In this document: one piece after another, positions 16,034 through 26,193 of the stretch
How the letters are laid out: each line of letters starts with the position of its first letter
How positions within the stretch are numbered: position 1 is the stretch's first letter
From: Candidatus Phosphoribacter hodrii
Lineage (GTDB): Bacteria; Actinomycetota; Actinomycetes; Actinomycetales; Dermatophilaceae
Direction: 5' to 3'
Length of the DNA stretch: 64,000 bases
Assembly (NCBI GenBank): GCA_016707175.1
Contig: JADJIB010000001.1
Span: 372,001 to 436,000 of the forward strand
The notes under the pieces: generated by a model
What the model was told of the DNA's origin: nothing
The model's database searches: none
What the model saw: only the letters and a program-made list of their open reading frames with translations
Made by a program: the position numbers and the translations under genes

Positions 16034-17164
16034 GTGACCGACCAGCCCGCCACCCTCACCATCCCCACCGATCTGCTCCCCGGCGACGGCCGCTTCGGCT
16101 GCGGCCCGAGCAAGGTCCGCCCCGAGCAGGTGGCCCGCCTCAGTGAGATCGGCGGCACGATCCTCGGCACGTCCCACCGCCAGGCGCCGGTCAAGGGCCT
16201 GGTCGGTGAGATCCGCTCCGGACTGCGCGACCTGTTCAGCCTCCCCGAGGGCTACGAGATCATCCTCGGCAACGGTGGGTCGACGGCCTTCTGGGACATC
16301 GCCGCGTTCGGCCTGGTGCGCGCCAAGGCCCAGCACCTGAGCTTTGGTGAGTTCTCCAACAAGTTCGCCTCGGTGACCAACACGGCTCCGTTCCTCGGCG
16401 AGTCGACGATCATCAAGGCCGCCCCCGGCACCCTGGCCACCGCCGTGGCCGAGGCCGGCGCCGACGTCTACGCCTGGCCGCACAACGAGACCTCGACCGG
16501 CGTCATGGCCCCGGTCCAGCGGGTCGAGGGCGCCGACGCCGACGCGCTCGTCCTCATCGACGCCACCTCCGGCGCCGGCGGCCTGCCGGTCGACATGAGC
16601 CAGGCCGACGTCTACTACTTCGCTCCGCAGAAGTGCTTCGCCTCCGACGGTGGCCTTTGGTTGGCCGCCTTCTCCCCCGCCGCCTTGGCCCGGGTCGAGG
16701 AGATCACGGCGAGCGGCCGCTGGGTGCCTGACTTCTACTCGCTGCCCACCGCGATCGACAACTCGCTGAAGAACCAGACCTACAACACCCCGGCAGTCGC
16801 CACCTTGGCGATGTTCGCGGCGCAGTTGGACTGGATGAACGGCAACGGCGGGCTGGCCTTCACCACCGGTCGCACCGCCGACTCCGCCTCGCGCCTCTAC
16901 GGCTGGGCCGAGCGCACGGCATACACGACGCCGTTCGTCTCCGACCCGGGAGCCCGCTCGCAGGTGGTCGGGACGATCGACTTCGACGACACGGTGGACG
17001 CGGCGGCCGTCGCAAAGGTGTTGCGCGCCAACGGGATCGTCGACGTGGAGCCCTACCGCAAGCTGGGCCGCAACCAGCTGCGGATCGCGATGTTCCCGGC
17101 CATCGACCCCGAGGACATCTCGGCCCTCACCGCCAGCATCGACTGGGTCGTCGGCCAGCTCTGA
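16034..17164 (+). CDS. serC: phosphoserine aminotransferase
   Basis: 376 residues from GTG at 16034. It matches the actinobacterial SerC type: FGCGPSKVRPEQV and TSHRQAPVKGLV at the start, LGNGGSTAFWDIAAFGL, SFGEFSNKF, LIDATSGAGGLPVDMSQADV and the PLP lysine in YYFAPQKCFASDGGLW. The C-terminus has RKLGRNQLRIAMFPAIDPEDI. It converts 3-phosphohydroxypyruvate and glutamate to phosphoserine. A 250-bp upstream region separates it from the divergent Gly-rich gene; no clear promoter was picked. A large inverted repeat follows. Confidence 0.94.
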   Translation: MTDQPATLTIPTDLLPGDGRFGCGPSKVRPEQVARLSEIGGTILGTSHRQAPVKGLVGEIRSGLRDLFSLPEGYEIILGNGGSTAFWDIAAFGLVRAKAQHLSFGEFSNKFASVTNTAPFLGESTIIKAAPGTLATAVAEAGADVYAWPHNETSTGVMAPVQRVEGADADALVLIDATSGAGGLPVDMSQADVYYFAPQKCFASDGGLWLAAFSPAALARVEEITASGRWVPDFYSLPTAIDNSLKNQTYNTPAVATLAMFAAQLDWMNGNGGLAFTTGRTADSASRLYGWAERTAYTTPFVSDPGARSQVVGTIDFDDTVDAAAVAKVLRANGIVDVEPYRKLGRNQLRIAMFPAIDPEDISALTASIDWVVGQL

Positions 17165-17224
17165 TCGCCGGCTCCCCGTCTGACCCGCCTGACCCCTCTT
17201 GGCCCCCGCTGACCCCTCTTGACC

Positions 17225-17307
17225 CGGAGATAGCGCTCGCACGGTCACTTTTCCGTGTCTGAAGGGCTTCAAACGCCGGAAAGATGACCGTGCGAGCGCT
17301 ATCTCCG
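17225..17307. repeat. long inverted repeat with nested stem (intergenic hairpin element)
   Basis: Perfect 23-bp arms at 17225-17247 and 17285-17307 enclose 37 bases that themselves pair (TTTCCG with CGGAAA; TGAAG-GG-CTTCA), giving a near-continuous stem. It lies between convergent serC and the MFS/small-peptide genes. It may be a terminator, but size and symmetry are also those of a palindromic mobile repeat. Two direct copies of gggggtatgccgcccg follow at about 17337-17370. Confidence 0.85.
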
Positions 17308-17376
17308 TTGTGGGGCGGGGCGGGGCGGACCAACGCGGGGGTATGCCGCCCGCGCACCTGGGGGTATGCCGCCCGG

Positions 17377-17463
17377 TCACCTCACGAGGGCGGCGGCCAC
17401 CCCGAGGACGACGAGCAGGACCAACACGGCGAAGGTCAGCCGCTGCCGGAACCGGACGTTCAT
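17377..17463 (-). CDS. 28-residue membrane peptide coupled to the MFS gene
   Basis: The ATG at 17463 overlaps the MFS stop (ATGA, 17460-17463). The peptide is MNVRFRQRLTFAVLVLLVVL followed by GVAAALVR: a basic N-terminus and one transmembrane segment. The overlap implies translational coupling with the exporter. It might be a small accessory subunit; there is no independent evidence of expression. Confidence 0.5.
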   Translation of the reverse strand: MNVRFRQRLTFAVLVLLVVLGVAAALVR

Positions 17464-18698
17464 CGACGGCCCCGCTTGCGGATCAACATGTCGACATTCT
17501 CCCTCTTGACCAACCAGCCACCGACGATGACCACACTCAACCCGACGGCGACCGACCCGACGCCGATCGTCCAACGCGGCCCCGCCCAGTCGCCCAGCCG
17601 CCCGATGAGCGGGGCCCCGATCGGCGTGCCGCCCAGGAAGATCGCCATATAGAGGGCCATCACCCGGCCACGCATCGCCGGGTCGACCGACAACTGGACG
17701 AGCGTGTTCGCCGTCGTCAACGCCGTCAGCGCCGCGAGCCCGCAGGGGATCAGCGCGAGGGCGAACAACTCGTAAGTGGGGGCGACGGCGGCGAGCCCCG
17801 TGGCCAGCGTGAAACCGGCCAGCGCGACGAGCAGGACCCGCAGCCGTGGACGCGCCCGACGAGCCGACAACAGCGCCGCTGACAGCGATCCGATCGCCAT
17901 GATCGAGCCGAGGATCCCGAATTCGGTCGGCCCCTTCCCAAACGCCTGCGTCGCCATAAGCGCGGTGGTGATCTGGAAGTTCATCCCGAACGTCCCCAGG
18001 ACGAAAACGAGCACCAGGATGACCTTGATGTCGGTGCGCCCGCGGACATAGACCAGGCCCTCGCGGATCCGCCCCCTGCCGCGCGCGAGCGGCGCCGGCT
18101 GCAAATCGTCGGCCCGCATCGTCAGCAAGGCGAACAGGAGCAGGAGGAAGGACAGCGAGTTCACGAGCATCGCCACCCCCGTCCCGTATGCCGCGATGAT
18201 CAGTCCCGCGGCCCCCGGGCCGATCAGCCGCCCGGCGTTGAACGACGCGCTGTTGAGAGCGACAGCGTTGGCCAGGTGCCCGGGCCCCACCACCTCGGTG
18301 ACGAACGCCTGCCGGGCCGGGTTGTCGATGGCCTGGGCCAGGCCCTGGACGAACGCGAGGGCATACACCTGCCAGAGTTGAACCACTCCGGACACCGTGA
18401 GGATGCCCAAGAGCAGGGCCGTCACCGCCAGCGTGGTCTGGGTCGTCACGAGGATCCGGCGTTTGGGGAAGCGATCGGCGATCATGCCCGTCCACGGTGC
18501 GAGCACGAGGAAAGGCGCGAACTGCAGCCCGGTCGCCACACCCAATGCGGTCGAGGAGTGGTCGGTCAACTCGGTGAGGACCAGCCAGTCCTGCGCGACC
18601 CGCCCCATCCAGGTGCCTGCGTTGCTGACCAGTCCGCCCGCGGCATACAGGCGATAGTTGTGGACCTGCAGCGAGGCGAAGGTCGCGCTGCGGTCCAC
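17460..18698 (-). CDS. MFS exporter, EntS-like
   Basis: 412 residues from GTG at 18698, with about 12 membrane segments. It opens ATFASLQVHNYRLYAAGGLV and carries GMIADRFPKRRILV between TM2 and TM3, a pattern of the EntS/DUF894 branch of the major facilitator superfamily (transmembrane secretion effectors). Substrates in this branch include siderophores and drugs; none is indicated here. The stop overlaps the start of a 28-residue membrane peptide. Confidence 0.88.
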   Translation of the reverse strand: MDRSATFASLQVHNYRLYAAGGLVSNAGTWMGRVAQDWLVLTELTDHSSTALGVATGLQFAPFLVLAPWTGMIADRFPKRRILVTTQTTLAVTALLLGILTVSGVVQLWQVYALAFVQGLAQAIDNPARQAFVTEVVGPGHLANAVALNSASFNAGRLIGPGAAGLIIAAYGTGVAMLVNSLSFLLLLFALLTMRADDLQPAPLARGRGRIREGLVYVRGRTDIKVILVLVFVLGTFGMNFQITTALMATQAFGKGPTEFGILGSIMAIGSLSAALLSARRARPRLRVLLVALAGFTLATGLAAVAPTYELFALALIPCGLAALTALTTANTLVQLSVDPAMRGRVMALYMAIFLGGTPIGAPLIGRLGDWAGPRWTIGVGSVAVGLSVVIVGGWLVKRENVDMLIRKRGRR

Positions 18699-18743
18699 CT
18701 CGGCATCCTCGCACGGCTGCGGGACCGAGCCGGGGCCGGTCGG

Positions 18744-20240
<1,497 letters not shown>

Positions 20241-20378
20241 GTCGACCAGGCTAGCGGCGGGCAGGTTTCCGACGTGTGTCGGCTCACCACCCGCCGTGCG
20301 CAGCGCCCGATCTGTCCCTGTATGCCGTCCGCGCACCCACCCCGGTAGCCCCAGCCGGCTGCGGATAGGCTGCCCGTC

Positions 20379-20618
20379 ATGACCGAGCCCAGCGCCGAGC
20401 GCGAGCCGCTGCGGCCGTTGGCGGTGCCGATGCGCCGGATCGTCGAGTGGGGCCTGGCGGCCTGGGCGGTCGCGCTGGTGCTCACCCTGCTCGTCCCGAG
20501 CCTGCACACGGGCGAGCGGTCCTGGTGGCCGCGGTGTGCCGCCGCCGGGTTGGTGCTCGGCGTGATCGGCTATGCCTATCTGCGCCGCGGCCGCGGCAAC
20601 GCCGCCGGAGCCGGCTGA
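20379..20618 (+). CDS. DUF2530 small membrane protein
   Basis: 79 residues: a Pro-rich start (EPLRPLAVPMRRIVEWGLAA) and two membrane segments (WAVALVLTLLVPSL; AAAGLVLGVIGYAYLRRGRG). This matches the DUF2530 family of actinobacteria, of unknown function. It ends 2 bp before the convergent DUF3027 stop. Confidence 0.85.
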   Translation: MTEPSAEREPLRPLAVPMRRIVEWGLAAWAVALVLTLLVPSLHTGERSWWPRCAAAGLVLGVIGYAYLRRGRGNAAGAG

Positions 20619-20620
20619 CC

Positions 20621-21370
20621 TCAGTCGCGCGTGACCAGGATGTCCACCGAGAACTCGTCAAGGATGGGTTCGGGGACCACGACGGCGGGAACGGCTTCGA
20701 CGTCGATCTCCGAGTGCGCACCGCAGCCGTGGTCGAGGCTGACGACAGCGCCGTCCGAGGGCGACCATTCGTTGGCACACACTCCGAACGAGCGGCGCAA
20801 CGCCCCGGCCATCGGCAGGTAGTAGCCACAGCTCACACAGCGGTCGGTGGCCTTCTCGGCGACCTCGGAGCGAGGGCCGTGCGAACCGGCATACCAACGC
20901 TCGGCGGCGGCCACGCGCCCCTCGGGTGAGAGGACCCGCTTGCGGCCCAGGCCAAGCTCGGCGAAGGCGAGTTGGTCGACCTCGTCGTCGCCCGTGGCCT
21001 CGAAACCCGCCTGCAGCAGCGGGTCGTCCTCGCGGTAGGGCAGCACGTCGCCCGCGCCGACGTCGCCGGGGGCGATCCGCGCGGCATACGGGAGCCACTC
21101 GGGTGCGAGGATCGCGTCGGCGCCGGGCACGAGGGACGTCTCGCAGACCGTCGCGAACTTCTGGCGCGGCGCGCGGGCCACGCTCACAGACCAGCGCCAG
21201 CCTCGGTATGCCGTGTGGTCGCACGCGAAGTAGTGCGTCGCCAGCCGCTCGGCCTCCATGACGACCTCGAGGTGAGCGCCGACGGCGCCGGGCTCGGCGA
21301 TGGCTATGGCTGCGTCACGGGCCAGGTCGACCGCCCCGGCGAGCGCCGAGTCGGACTTGACCTGACTCAT
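20621..21370 (-). CDS. DUF3027 protein
   Basis: 249 residues. The ATG at 21370 overlaps the stop of the cold-shock gene (ATGA), which decides the start. It contains ERLATHYFACDHTAYRGWRW, APEWLPYAARIAPGDVGAGD and a zinc-ribbon-like CVSCGYYLPM with later CANEW and HGCGAHSE; this is the DUF3027 pattern. The family is actinobacterial and of unknown function. Its coupling to a cold-shock protein suggests a role linked to RNA or stress. Confidence 0.88.
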   Translation of the reverse strand: MSQVKSDSALAGAVDLARDAAIAIAEPGAVGAHLEVVMEAERLATHYFACDHTAYRGWRWSVSVARAPRQKFATVCETSLVPGADAILAPEWLPYAARIAPGDVGAGDVLPYREDDPLLQAGFEATGDDEVDQLAFAELGLGRKRVLSPEGRVAAAERWYAGSHGPRSEVAEKATDRCVSCGYYLPMAGALRRSFGVCANEWSPSDGAVVSLDHGCGAHSEIDVEAVPAVVVPEPILDEFSVDILVTRD

Positions 21371-21765
21371 CACGCCTCCAGGTCGGCGGCGACGGCGCGC
21401 AGGACTTGGGCGACCTTGCCGGCGTGGTTCTTGTCGGGGTACTTCCCCCGGCGCAACGACTCCGACGTGTTGTCGAGCAGCTTGATGAGGTCTTCGATGA
21501 TGAGGACCATGTCTTCGCTGGGCTTGCGGTGCGCAGCCCGCTGCGAGGCGACGACCGACGGAGCCGGGTCGAGCACCTTGACCGAGAGCGCCTGAGCGCC
21601 GCGGCGACCCTCAACGATGCCGAACTCGACCCGGGTGCCGCCCTTGAGGGTGCTCACACCTTCAGGAAGCGCGTTGGCATGCAGAAAGACGTCGCCGCCA
21701 TCGTCGTCGGAGAGGAAGCCGAAACCCTTTTCCGCGTCGTACCACTTGACCTTGCCTGTGGGCAC
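21370..21765 (-). CDS. cold-shock domain protein with C-terminal extension
   Basis: 131 residues from GTG at 21765, preceded by GAGGTGAG. The N-terminal 65 residues are a cold-shock domain with both RNA-binding motifs (GFGFLS and DVFLHANAL), an RNP1-type KGFGFL. The extension of about 65 residues (KPSEDMVLIIEDLIKLLDNT, RRGKYPDKNHAGKVAQVLRA) is typical of the long actinobacterial Csp type. It binds single-stranded RNA/DNA. It is translationally coupled to the DUF3027 gene. Confidence 0.9.
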   Translation of the reverse strand: MPTGKVKWYDAEKGFGFLSDDDGGDVFLHANALPEGVSTLKGGTRVEFGIVEGRRGAQALSVKVLDPAPSVVASQRAAHRKPSEDMVLIIEDLIKLLDNTSESLRRGKYPDKNHAGKVAQVLRAVAADLEA

Positions 21766-21911
21766 CGTCTCACCTCGAGCTCGTGGGCCGGCGGGTCCGG
21801 CCATCCGCGCACGTCGCGCGAGGCCAAGCCTAATGGGGCTGGCAAGTCGATTCGCAGCCCATGTCGATGAGCAGCCCGTCGGCCCGTCGGCCGGTCAGCC
21901 CGGTCAAGCGC

Positions 21912-22547
21912 TCAGTCGGCTCCGACGTGCTCGACCACCCAGTCCGCCAAGGGCCCGACGGCGCGCCAGGCCTCGGCGACCTCGGTGACGACCCGGGGGG
22001 TGGCCAGCCACTCGGGCGTGCCGATCTCCCGGATGACCATCAATTCGGCCATCCGCAACAAGTCGATCCGCGGATGGTCCTTGGCGAACCCTCGCGGCGC
22101 CGTCTTCACGCTGGCGCCCCGCACGGCAAAACCCTTGTCCCGTAGGCCCCCGACGATGGCCTCCAGTGCCGTTCCCGAGGCCGGCGCGTCGACCGCAGCC
22201 CGGTAGCGAGCGGTTTGTGCCGATCCGTGTGAGTGGAAGCCTCCGCCGACGAGCAACCCCTCGGCGCTGAGCTGGACATAACACCCGACCCCCTTGGTCG
22301 GTCCGGCCACCGCTCCGAGATGGGTCTTGTAGGGGGACTTGTCTGCGCTGAACCGGACGTCCCGATAGGGCCGAAAGGGCGTCGCCGGGCCGAACTCGTC
22401 CTCCAACTCGTCCAGCAGCGCGAGCATCGGGTCGCGCGCGGCCGACTCCCAGGTGCCCTTGTTCGCCGTCCAGAACGCCTTGCTGTTGTCAGCCTCCAGC
22501 CCGGCATAGAAGTCCAGAGCCTGTGGCGGGAACCCCGTGAAGACCAT
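21912..22547 (-). CDS. DUF2461 (TIGR02453) protein
   Basis: 211 residues from ATG at 22547. It begins FTGFPPQALDFYAGLEADNS with KAFWTANK next, then FRPYRDVRFSADKSPYKTHL and GCYVQLSAEGLLVGGGFH, the diagnostic blocks of DUF2461. The function of this widespread family is unknown. It is divergent from the helicase-partner gene at 22680. Confidence 0.9.
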   Translation of the reverse strand: MVFTGFPPQALDFYAGLEADNSKAFWTANKGTWESAARDPMLALLDELEDEFGPATPFRPYRDVRFSADKSPYKTHLGAVAGPTKGVGCYVQLSAEGLLVGGGFHSHGSAQTARYRAAVDAPASGTALEAIVGGLRDKGFAVRGASVKTAPRGFAKDHPRIDLLRMAELMVIREIGTPEWLATPRVVTEVAEAWRAVGPLADWVVEHVGAD

Positions 22548-22679
22548 CTCCGCACCCTGACAGCCGCCTGCCGAGTAGGCAACTCCCGAGCAGGCACGGT
22601 GGGCGGGCGGCCTCCCCGCGCGGTCCCTGGGGGTGGGCGGGCGGCATACCCGATGGTCGGGGCGTGCGACGATGATCTG

Positions 22680-24971
22680 ATGCAGCGGAGGCGAGGCACG
22701 ACCCCACGCGCACCGCATCCGGCGGCGCGCAGCCTGGCCGACGACCTCCGTCATCGCACCGACGAGCAACTCACGACACTGTTGCTTGCCCGTCCCGACC
22801 TGGCCCGACCGACTCCGGCCGACGTCGTCGCGCTCGCCGCTCGGGCAACGACCCGCACGAGCGTCCAACGGGCTCTTGAGCGCCTGGATCGCGGTCAGTT
22901 GCAGACCGTCGAGGCCCTCGTCGTCGCCGCCGAGCCGAACCGCGCCGGCACCGCCGCGGTCGAGGACGTCGCGGCCCTCCTCGGGGGCGACCCCACCGAG
23001 GCACTCGATCGACTCTGGTCGGTCGGCCTCGTCTGGTGGACCTCGTCCGGGCCGCACCCCGTGCGCGCCGTGACGGAAGTGCTCGGGCCGCACCCGGGCG
23101 GGCTCGGCCTCCCCGCGGGCGAGGTCTCCTCGGAGTATGCCGCCCACACCCCTCCGCTCCCCGACGACCTTCCCGCCCTGCTCGCCGAGGCGCCGGTGGC
23201 CGCCCGAGCAATCCTCGACACGCTCACGTGGGGTCCCCCCATCGGCGCCGTTCCGCCGTCGGGACCGGCTCATCAGGGTGCCTCGTGGCTGGTCACGCAC
23301 GGGCTGTGTGCGCCGAGCGGGATCGGGCACATCACCCTCGTGCGCGAGGTGGGGTTGGCCCTGCGTGGGGGTCGGCTGCATCGCGAACCCGCGTTGCAGG
23401 CCCCTGCGCTGACCGACGCTCAGGTCGATCCGGCCGTCGCCGACCGGGTGGCCGGGGCCGGTGCGCGTGACCTGCTGGGCCTGCTCGATCAACTCGGCGA
23501 TCTGTGGACGGCTTTGCCGCCGCGAGTCCTGCGCTCGGGGGCCCTCGGCGTCCGCGACCTCGCCGGCCTGGCTCGCTCCCTCGATGTCGAGACCGCCCAG
23601 GCCGGGTGGCTGGCCGAGGTGGCGCTCGCCGCCGGGCTGATCGCCGACGACGGCGAGCTCACCCCGGCCTTCTCGCCGACCCCTGAGTTCGACGTCTGGC
23701 GCTCACGCTCGGCTGGGGCCCGATGGGCGACGGTCGCCCAGGCCTGGTGGGAGAGTCCGCGCGCGGCATACCTCGTGGGGACGGCACCGAACGGCGGGGC
23801 GACCGTGGGCGCACTCGGGCCTGAGGTCCGCTGGCCGGCGGTGCGCGGCGTGCGCGCGGATGTGCTTGGCGAGTTGGCCGGGCTTCCGGCGGGGACTGCG
23901 CCGAGCGCGGAGTCAGTGATCGAGCGGCTGCTCTGGCGTCGGCCGTTGGGCGACCGACGGGCGTTGACCGACGCTGCCGAGGCGGTGCTGCGCGAGGCCG
24001 AATGGCTCGGGGCTCGGGCCCTGGGCACCCTGACGAGCCTCGGTCGGGCGCTCGTCGATCGGGTGCCGACGGCCGAGTTGGCGGCGGCGGCCGACGCGAC
24101 GCTTCCGGCGTCAGTCGACCACGTGCTGCTGCAGGCCGACCTCACCGCGATCGCCCCCGGGCCGCTCGACGGCGCGCTCGGCCGCTTCATGCGCTTGGTC
24201 TCCGATGTCGAATCCCGCGGTGGCGCAACGGTTCTGCGGCTGTCCGGCGAGTCGGTGCGCCGAGCCCTCGACACCGGGTGGACCGCCGACGAGGTCCTCG
24301 ACACCTTGCGCGACTCCAGCCGGACGCCCGTCCCCCAACCGCTGGACTACCTCGTCCGCGACGTCGCCCGGCGGCATGGGCAGACGCGGGTCGGCGCCGC
24401 GACGGCATACATCCGCTCTGATGACGAGGCGGTCCTTGCGGCGCTGCTGGCCGACCGCAGCCTGGCCCGCGCCGTGCTGCGCCGGATCGCCCCGACGGTG
24501 CTCGTCTCGCAGGCCGACCCCGCCACCCTCGTCGAGGTGCTGCGGGCGGGCGGCTACTCGCCGGCGCGCGAGTCCTTCGACGGGACGGTGGTCGTCGAGC
24601 GCCCGGCCACGCGGCGGGCGCGACCGCCGGTCGCACGCCCTGCTCCTGAGCCCACGCTGTCGCCGGTCGACGCGGCGCTGGTGCGCTCCGTGGTCGCCAC
24701 CCTGCGCAACGCACCCGAGCGGCCGGTCGCCGGAGCAGCGCCCCCGGTGACGTTGTCCGGCTCGCCGCAGGAGACGAGCGCGCTACTGCGCCAAGCAGTT
24801 TCCGACTCGCTTGCGGTGTGGATCGGGTATGCCGACAGCAACGGCCGCACCGCACGTCACCTCGTCCGCCCTGTGCGCATCGACGGCGGCCGGGTGTATG
24901 CCGTGTCCGGCGAGTCCGACTCCGAGCAGTTGTTCATGCTGCACCGGATCACCGGCGCCACCACCGGCTGA
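22680..24971 (+). CDS. helicase-associated protein with C-terminal WYL-like domain
   Basis: 763 residues. The N-terminus has RSLADDLRHRTDEQLTTLLL and repeated winged-helix-like parts; the middle has VDHVLLQADLTAIAPGPLDG, the 'helicase XPB-partner' block; the C-terminus (LRQAVSDSLAVWIGYADSNG, then RTARHLVRPVRIDGGRVYAV) is WYL-like. In actinobacteria this large protein normally accompanies an XPB-type helicase, which lies 1.9 kb downstream (26898), here separated by two unrelated genes. It probably acts with that helicase on DNA; no direct evidence in this window. Confidence 0.82.
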   Translation: MQRRRGTTPRAPHPAARSLADDLRHRTDEQLTTLLLARPDLARPTPADVVALAARATTRTSVQRALERLDRGQLQTVEALVVAAEPNRAGTAAVEDVAALLGGDPTEALDRLWSVGLVWWTSSGPHPVRAVTEVLGPHPGGLGLPAGEVSSEYAAHTPPLPDDLPALLAEAPVAARAILDTLTWGPPIGAVPPSGPAHQGASWLVTHGLCAPSGIGHITLVREVGLALRGGRLHREPALQAPALTDAQVDPAVADRVAGAGARDLLGLLDQLGDLWTALPPRVLRSGALGVRDLAGLARSLDVETAQAGWLAEVALAAGLIADDGELTPAFSPTPEFDVWRSRSAGARWATVAQAWWESPRAAYLVGTAPNGGATVGALGPEVRWPAVRGVRADVLGELAGLPAGTAPSAESVIERLLWRRPLGDRRALTDAAEAVLREAEWLGARALGTLTSLGRALVDRVPTAELAAAADATLPASVDHVLLQADLTAIAPGPLDGALGRFMRLVSDVESRGGATVLRLSGESVRRALDTGWTADEVLDTLRDSSRTPVPQPLDYLVRDVARRHGQTRVGAATAYIRSDDEAVLAALLADRSLARAVLRRIAPTVLVSQADPATLVEVLRAGGYSPARESFDGTVVVERPATRRARPPVARPAPEPTLSPVDAALVRSVVATLRNAPERPVAGAAPPVTLSGSPQETSALLRQAVSDSLAVWIGYADSNGRTARHLVRPVRIDGGRVYAVSGESDSEQLFMLHRITGATTG

Positions 24972-25066
24972 CCGATCACCCGGCACTGCCGCGGGGCGCC
25001 CCCATACGCCCTGAAAGGCTCAAGTTCAGGCCGCGGGCCGACCCCCATACCCCCTGAGTAGAACTG

Positions 25067-25099
25067 GTACTTCAGGTACTCACTCCGTGCCTGAAGTAC
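25067..25099. terminator. hairpin between convergent genes
   Basis: GTACTTCAGG (25067-25076) pairs perfectly with CCTGAAGTAC (25090-25099), 13-base loop. It lies between the helicase-partner stop (24971) and the convergent lyase stop (25140). No long T run, so the terminator role is inferred from position. Confidence 0.55.
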
Positions 25100-25139
25100 G
25101 GGGAAATTTCACCCCTCCTGCCGCTTCTCGCCCAGGGCG

Positions 25140-26072
25140 TCAGGACCCCGCGAGGGCGGTGACGACCCGCGACGCGGAGGGACGCCCGAGCAGTCCGGCC
25201 AGCCAGACGCTCGTTGCGACGAGGGCTTCGAGGTCGACCCCGGTCTCGACACCCGCACCATGCAGGGCCCAGACGAGGTCCTCGGTCGCGAGGTTGCCGG
25301 TCGCCGACTTGGCATAAGGACAGCCACCCAGCCCACCGGCTGACGAGTCGACGATCGTCACACCGTCGCGCAGCGCCGCCATGGTGTTGGCCAACGCCTG
25401 CCCGTAAGTGTCGTGGAAATGCACGGCGATCCGCTCGCGACCGATCCCAGCCGCATCGAGCCCGTCGAGCAGCGCCGGCACCTGGCCAGTGGTCGCCACC
25501 CCGATGGTGTCCCCCAGGCTGAGTTCGTCGCACCCGAGGTCCATCAGGCGGCGAGCGGCGTCGACGACCTGACCCACGGGAACATCGCCCTCCCACGGGT
25601 CGCCGAAACACATCGAGACGTAGGCCCGCACCCACAGGCCCTCCGCGCGAGCGCGCTCGACCACGGGGGCGAACATCGCGACCGACTCGGCGATGCTGCG
25701 CCCGAGGTTGCGCTGGGCGAAGGTCTCGGTGGCCGACCCGAAGATCGCGATCGCTTGGCAACCGGCCTCCAGGGCCCGGTCCAGCCCGCGAATGTTGGGC
25801 ACGAGCACCGGGCGGTTGCTCCCGACGCCGTCCGGGCCGAGCAACTCCAGCACCTCCGCGGCATCGGCCAACTGCGGCACCCAGGCCGGGTTGACGAACG
25901 ACGTGGTCTCGACGACAGGCAGCCCCGCGGCCCCGAGACGGCGGATGAGCTCGGCCTTGACGCTGGCCGGGACGACCGACTTCTCGTTCTGCAGACCGTC
26001 GCGCGCCCCGACCTCGTAGATCGTCACCCGAGCTGGAAGCCCTGGGTCCGCCTGCACCTGTGGAGCCCTCAT
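25140..26072 (-). CDS. hydroxymethylglutaryl-CoA lyase family protein
   Basis: 310 residues from ATG at 26072, with GAGGAGG just upstream. The TIM-barrel blocks are all present: YEVGARDGLQNEKSVVP (substrate-binding Arg-Asp), ETTSFVNPAWVPQLADAAEV, IAVHFHDTYGQALANT with metal-binding His, and the signature GGLGGCPYAKSATGNLATED with the catalytic Cys. It would cleave HMG-CoA to acetoacetate and acetyl-CoA, as in leucine breakdown. No other leucine-degradation gene is nearby. Confidence 0.92.
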   Translation of the reverse strand: MRAPQVQADPGLPARVTIYEVGARDGLQNEKSVVPASVKAELIRRLGAAGLPVVETTSFVNPAWVPQLADAAEVLELLGPDGVGSNRPVLVPNIRGLDRALEAGCQAIAIFGSATETFAQRNLGRSIAESVAMFAPVVERARAEGLWVRAYVSMCFGDPWEGDVPVGQVVDAARRLMDLGCDELSLGDTIGVATTGQVPALLDGLDAAGIGRERIAVHFHDTYGQALANTMAALRDGVTIVDSSAGGLGGCPYAKSATGNLATEDLVWALHGAGVETGVDLEALVATSVWLAGLLGRPSASRVVTALAGS

Positions 26073-26193
26073 CGCCGCCTCCTCGCCCGTGCTACGTTGC
26101 GCTCGACTCTCGTCCGGGGATTGTCTCAGGGCTCGGCAACCACGAGCGTTCTCGTGTGAGCGGGTAGTCTCGCCGCGAGGACAGGAGCACGCG

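Noticed and set aside
15167..17380. A 737-codon minus-strand open frame antisense to serC and the Gly-rich gene
   Set aside because: It is Arg/Gly-rich low-complexity sequence, opposes well-supported serC, and has no family motif. Long antisense frames are common at 70% GC.
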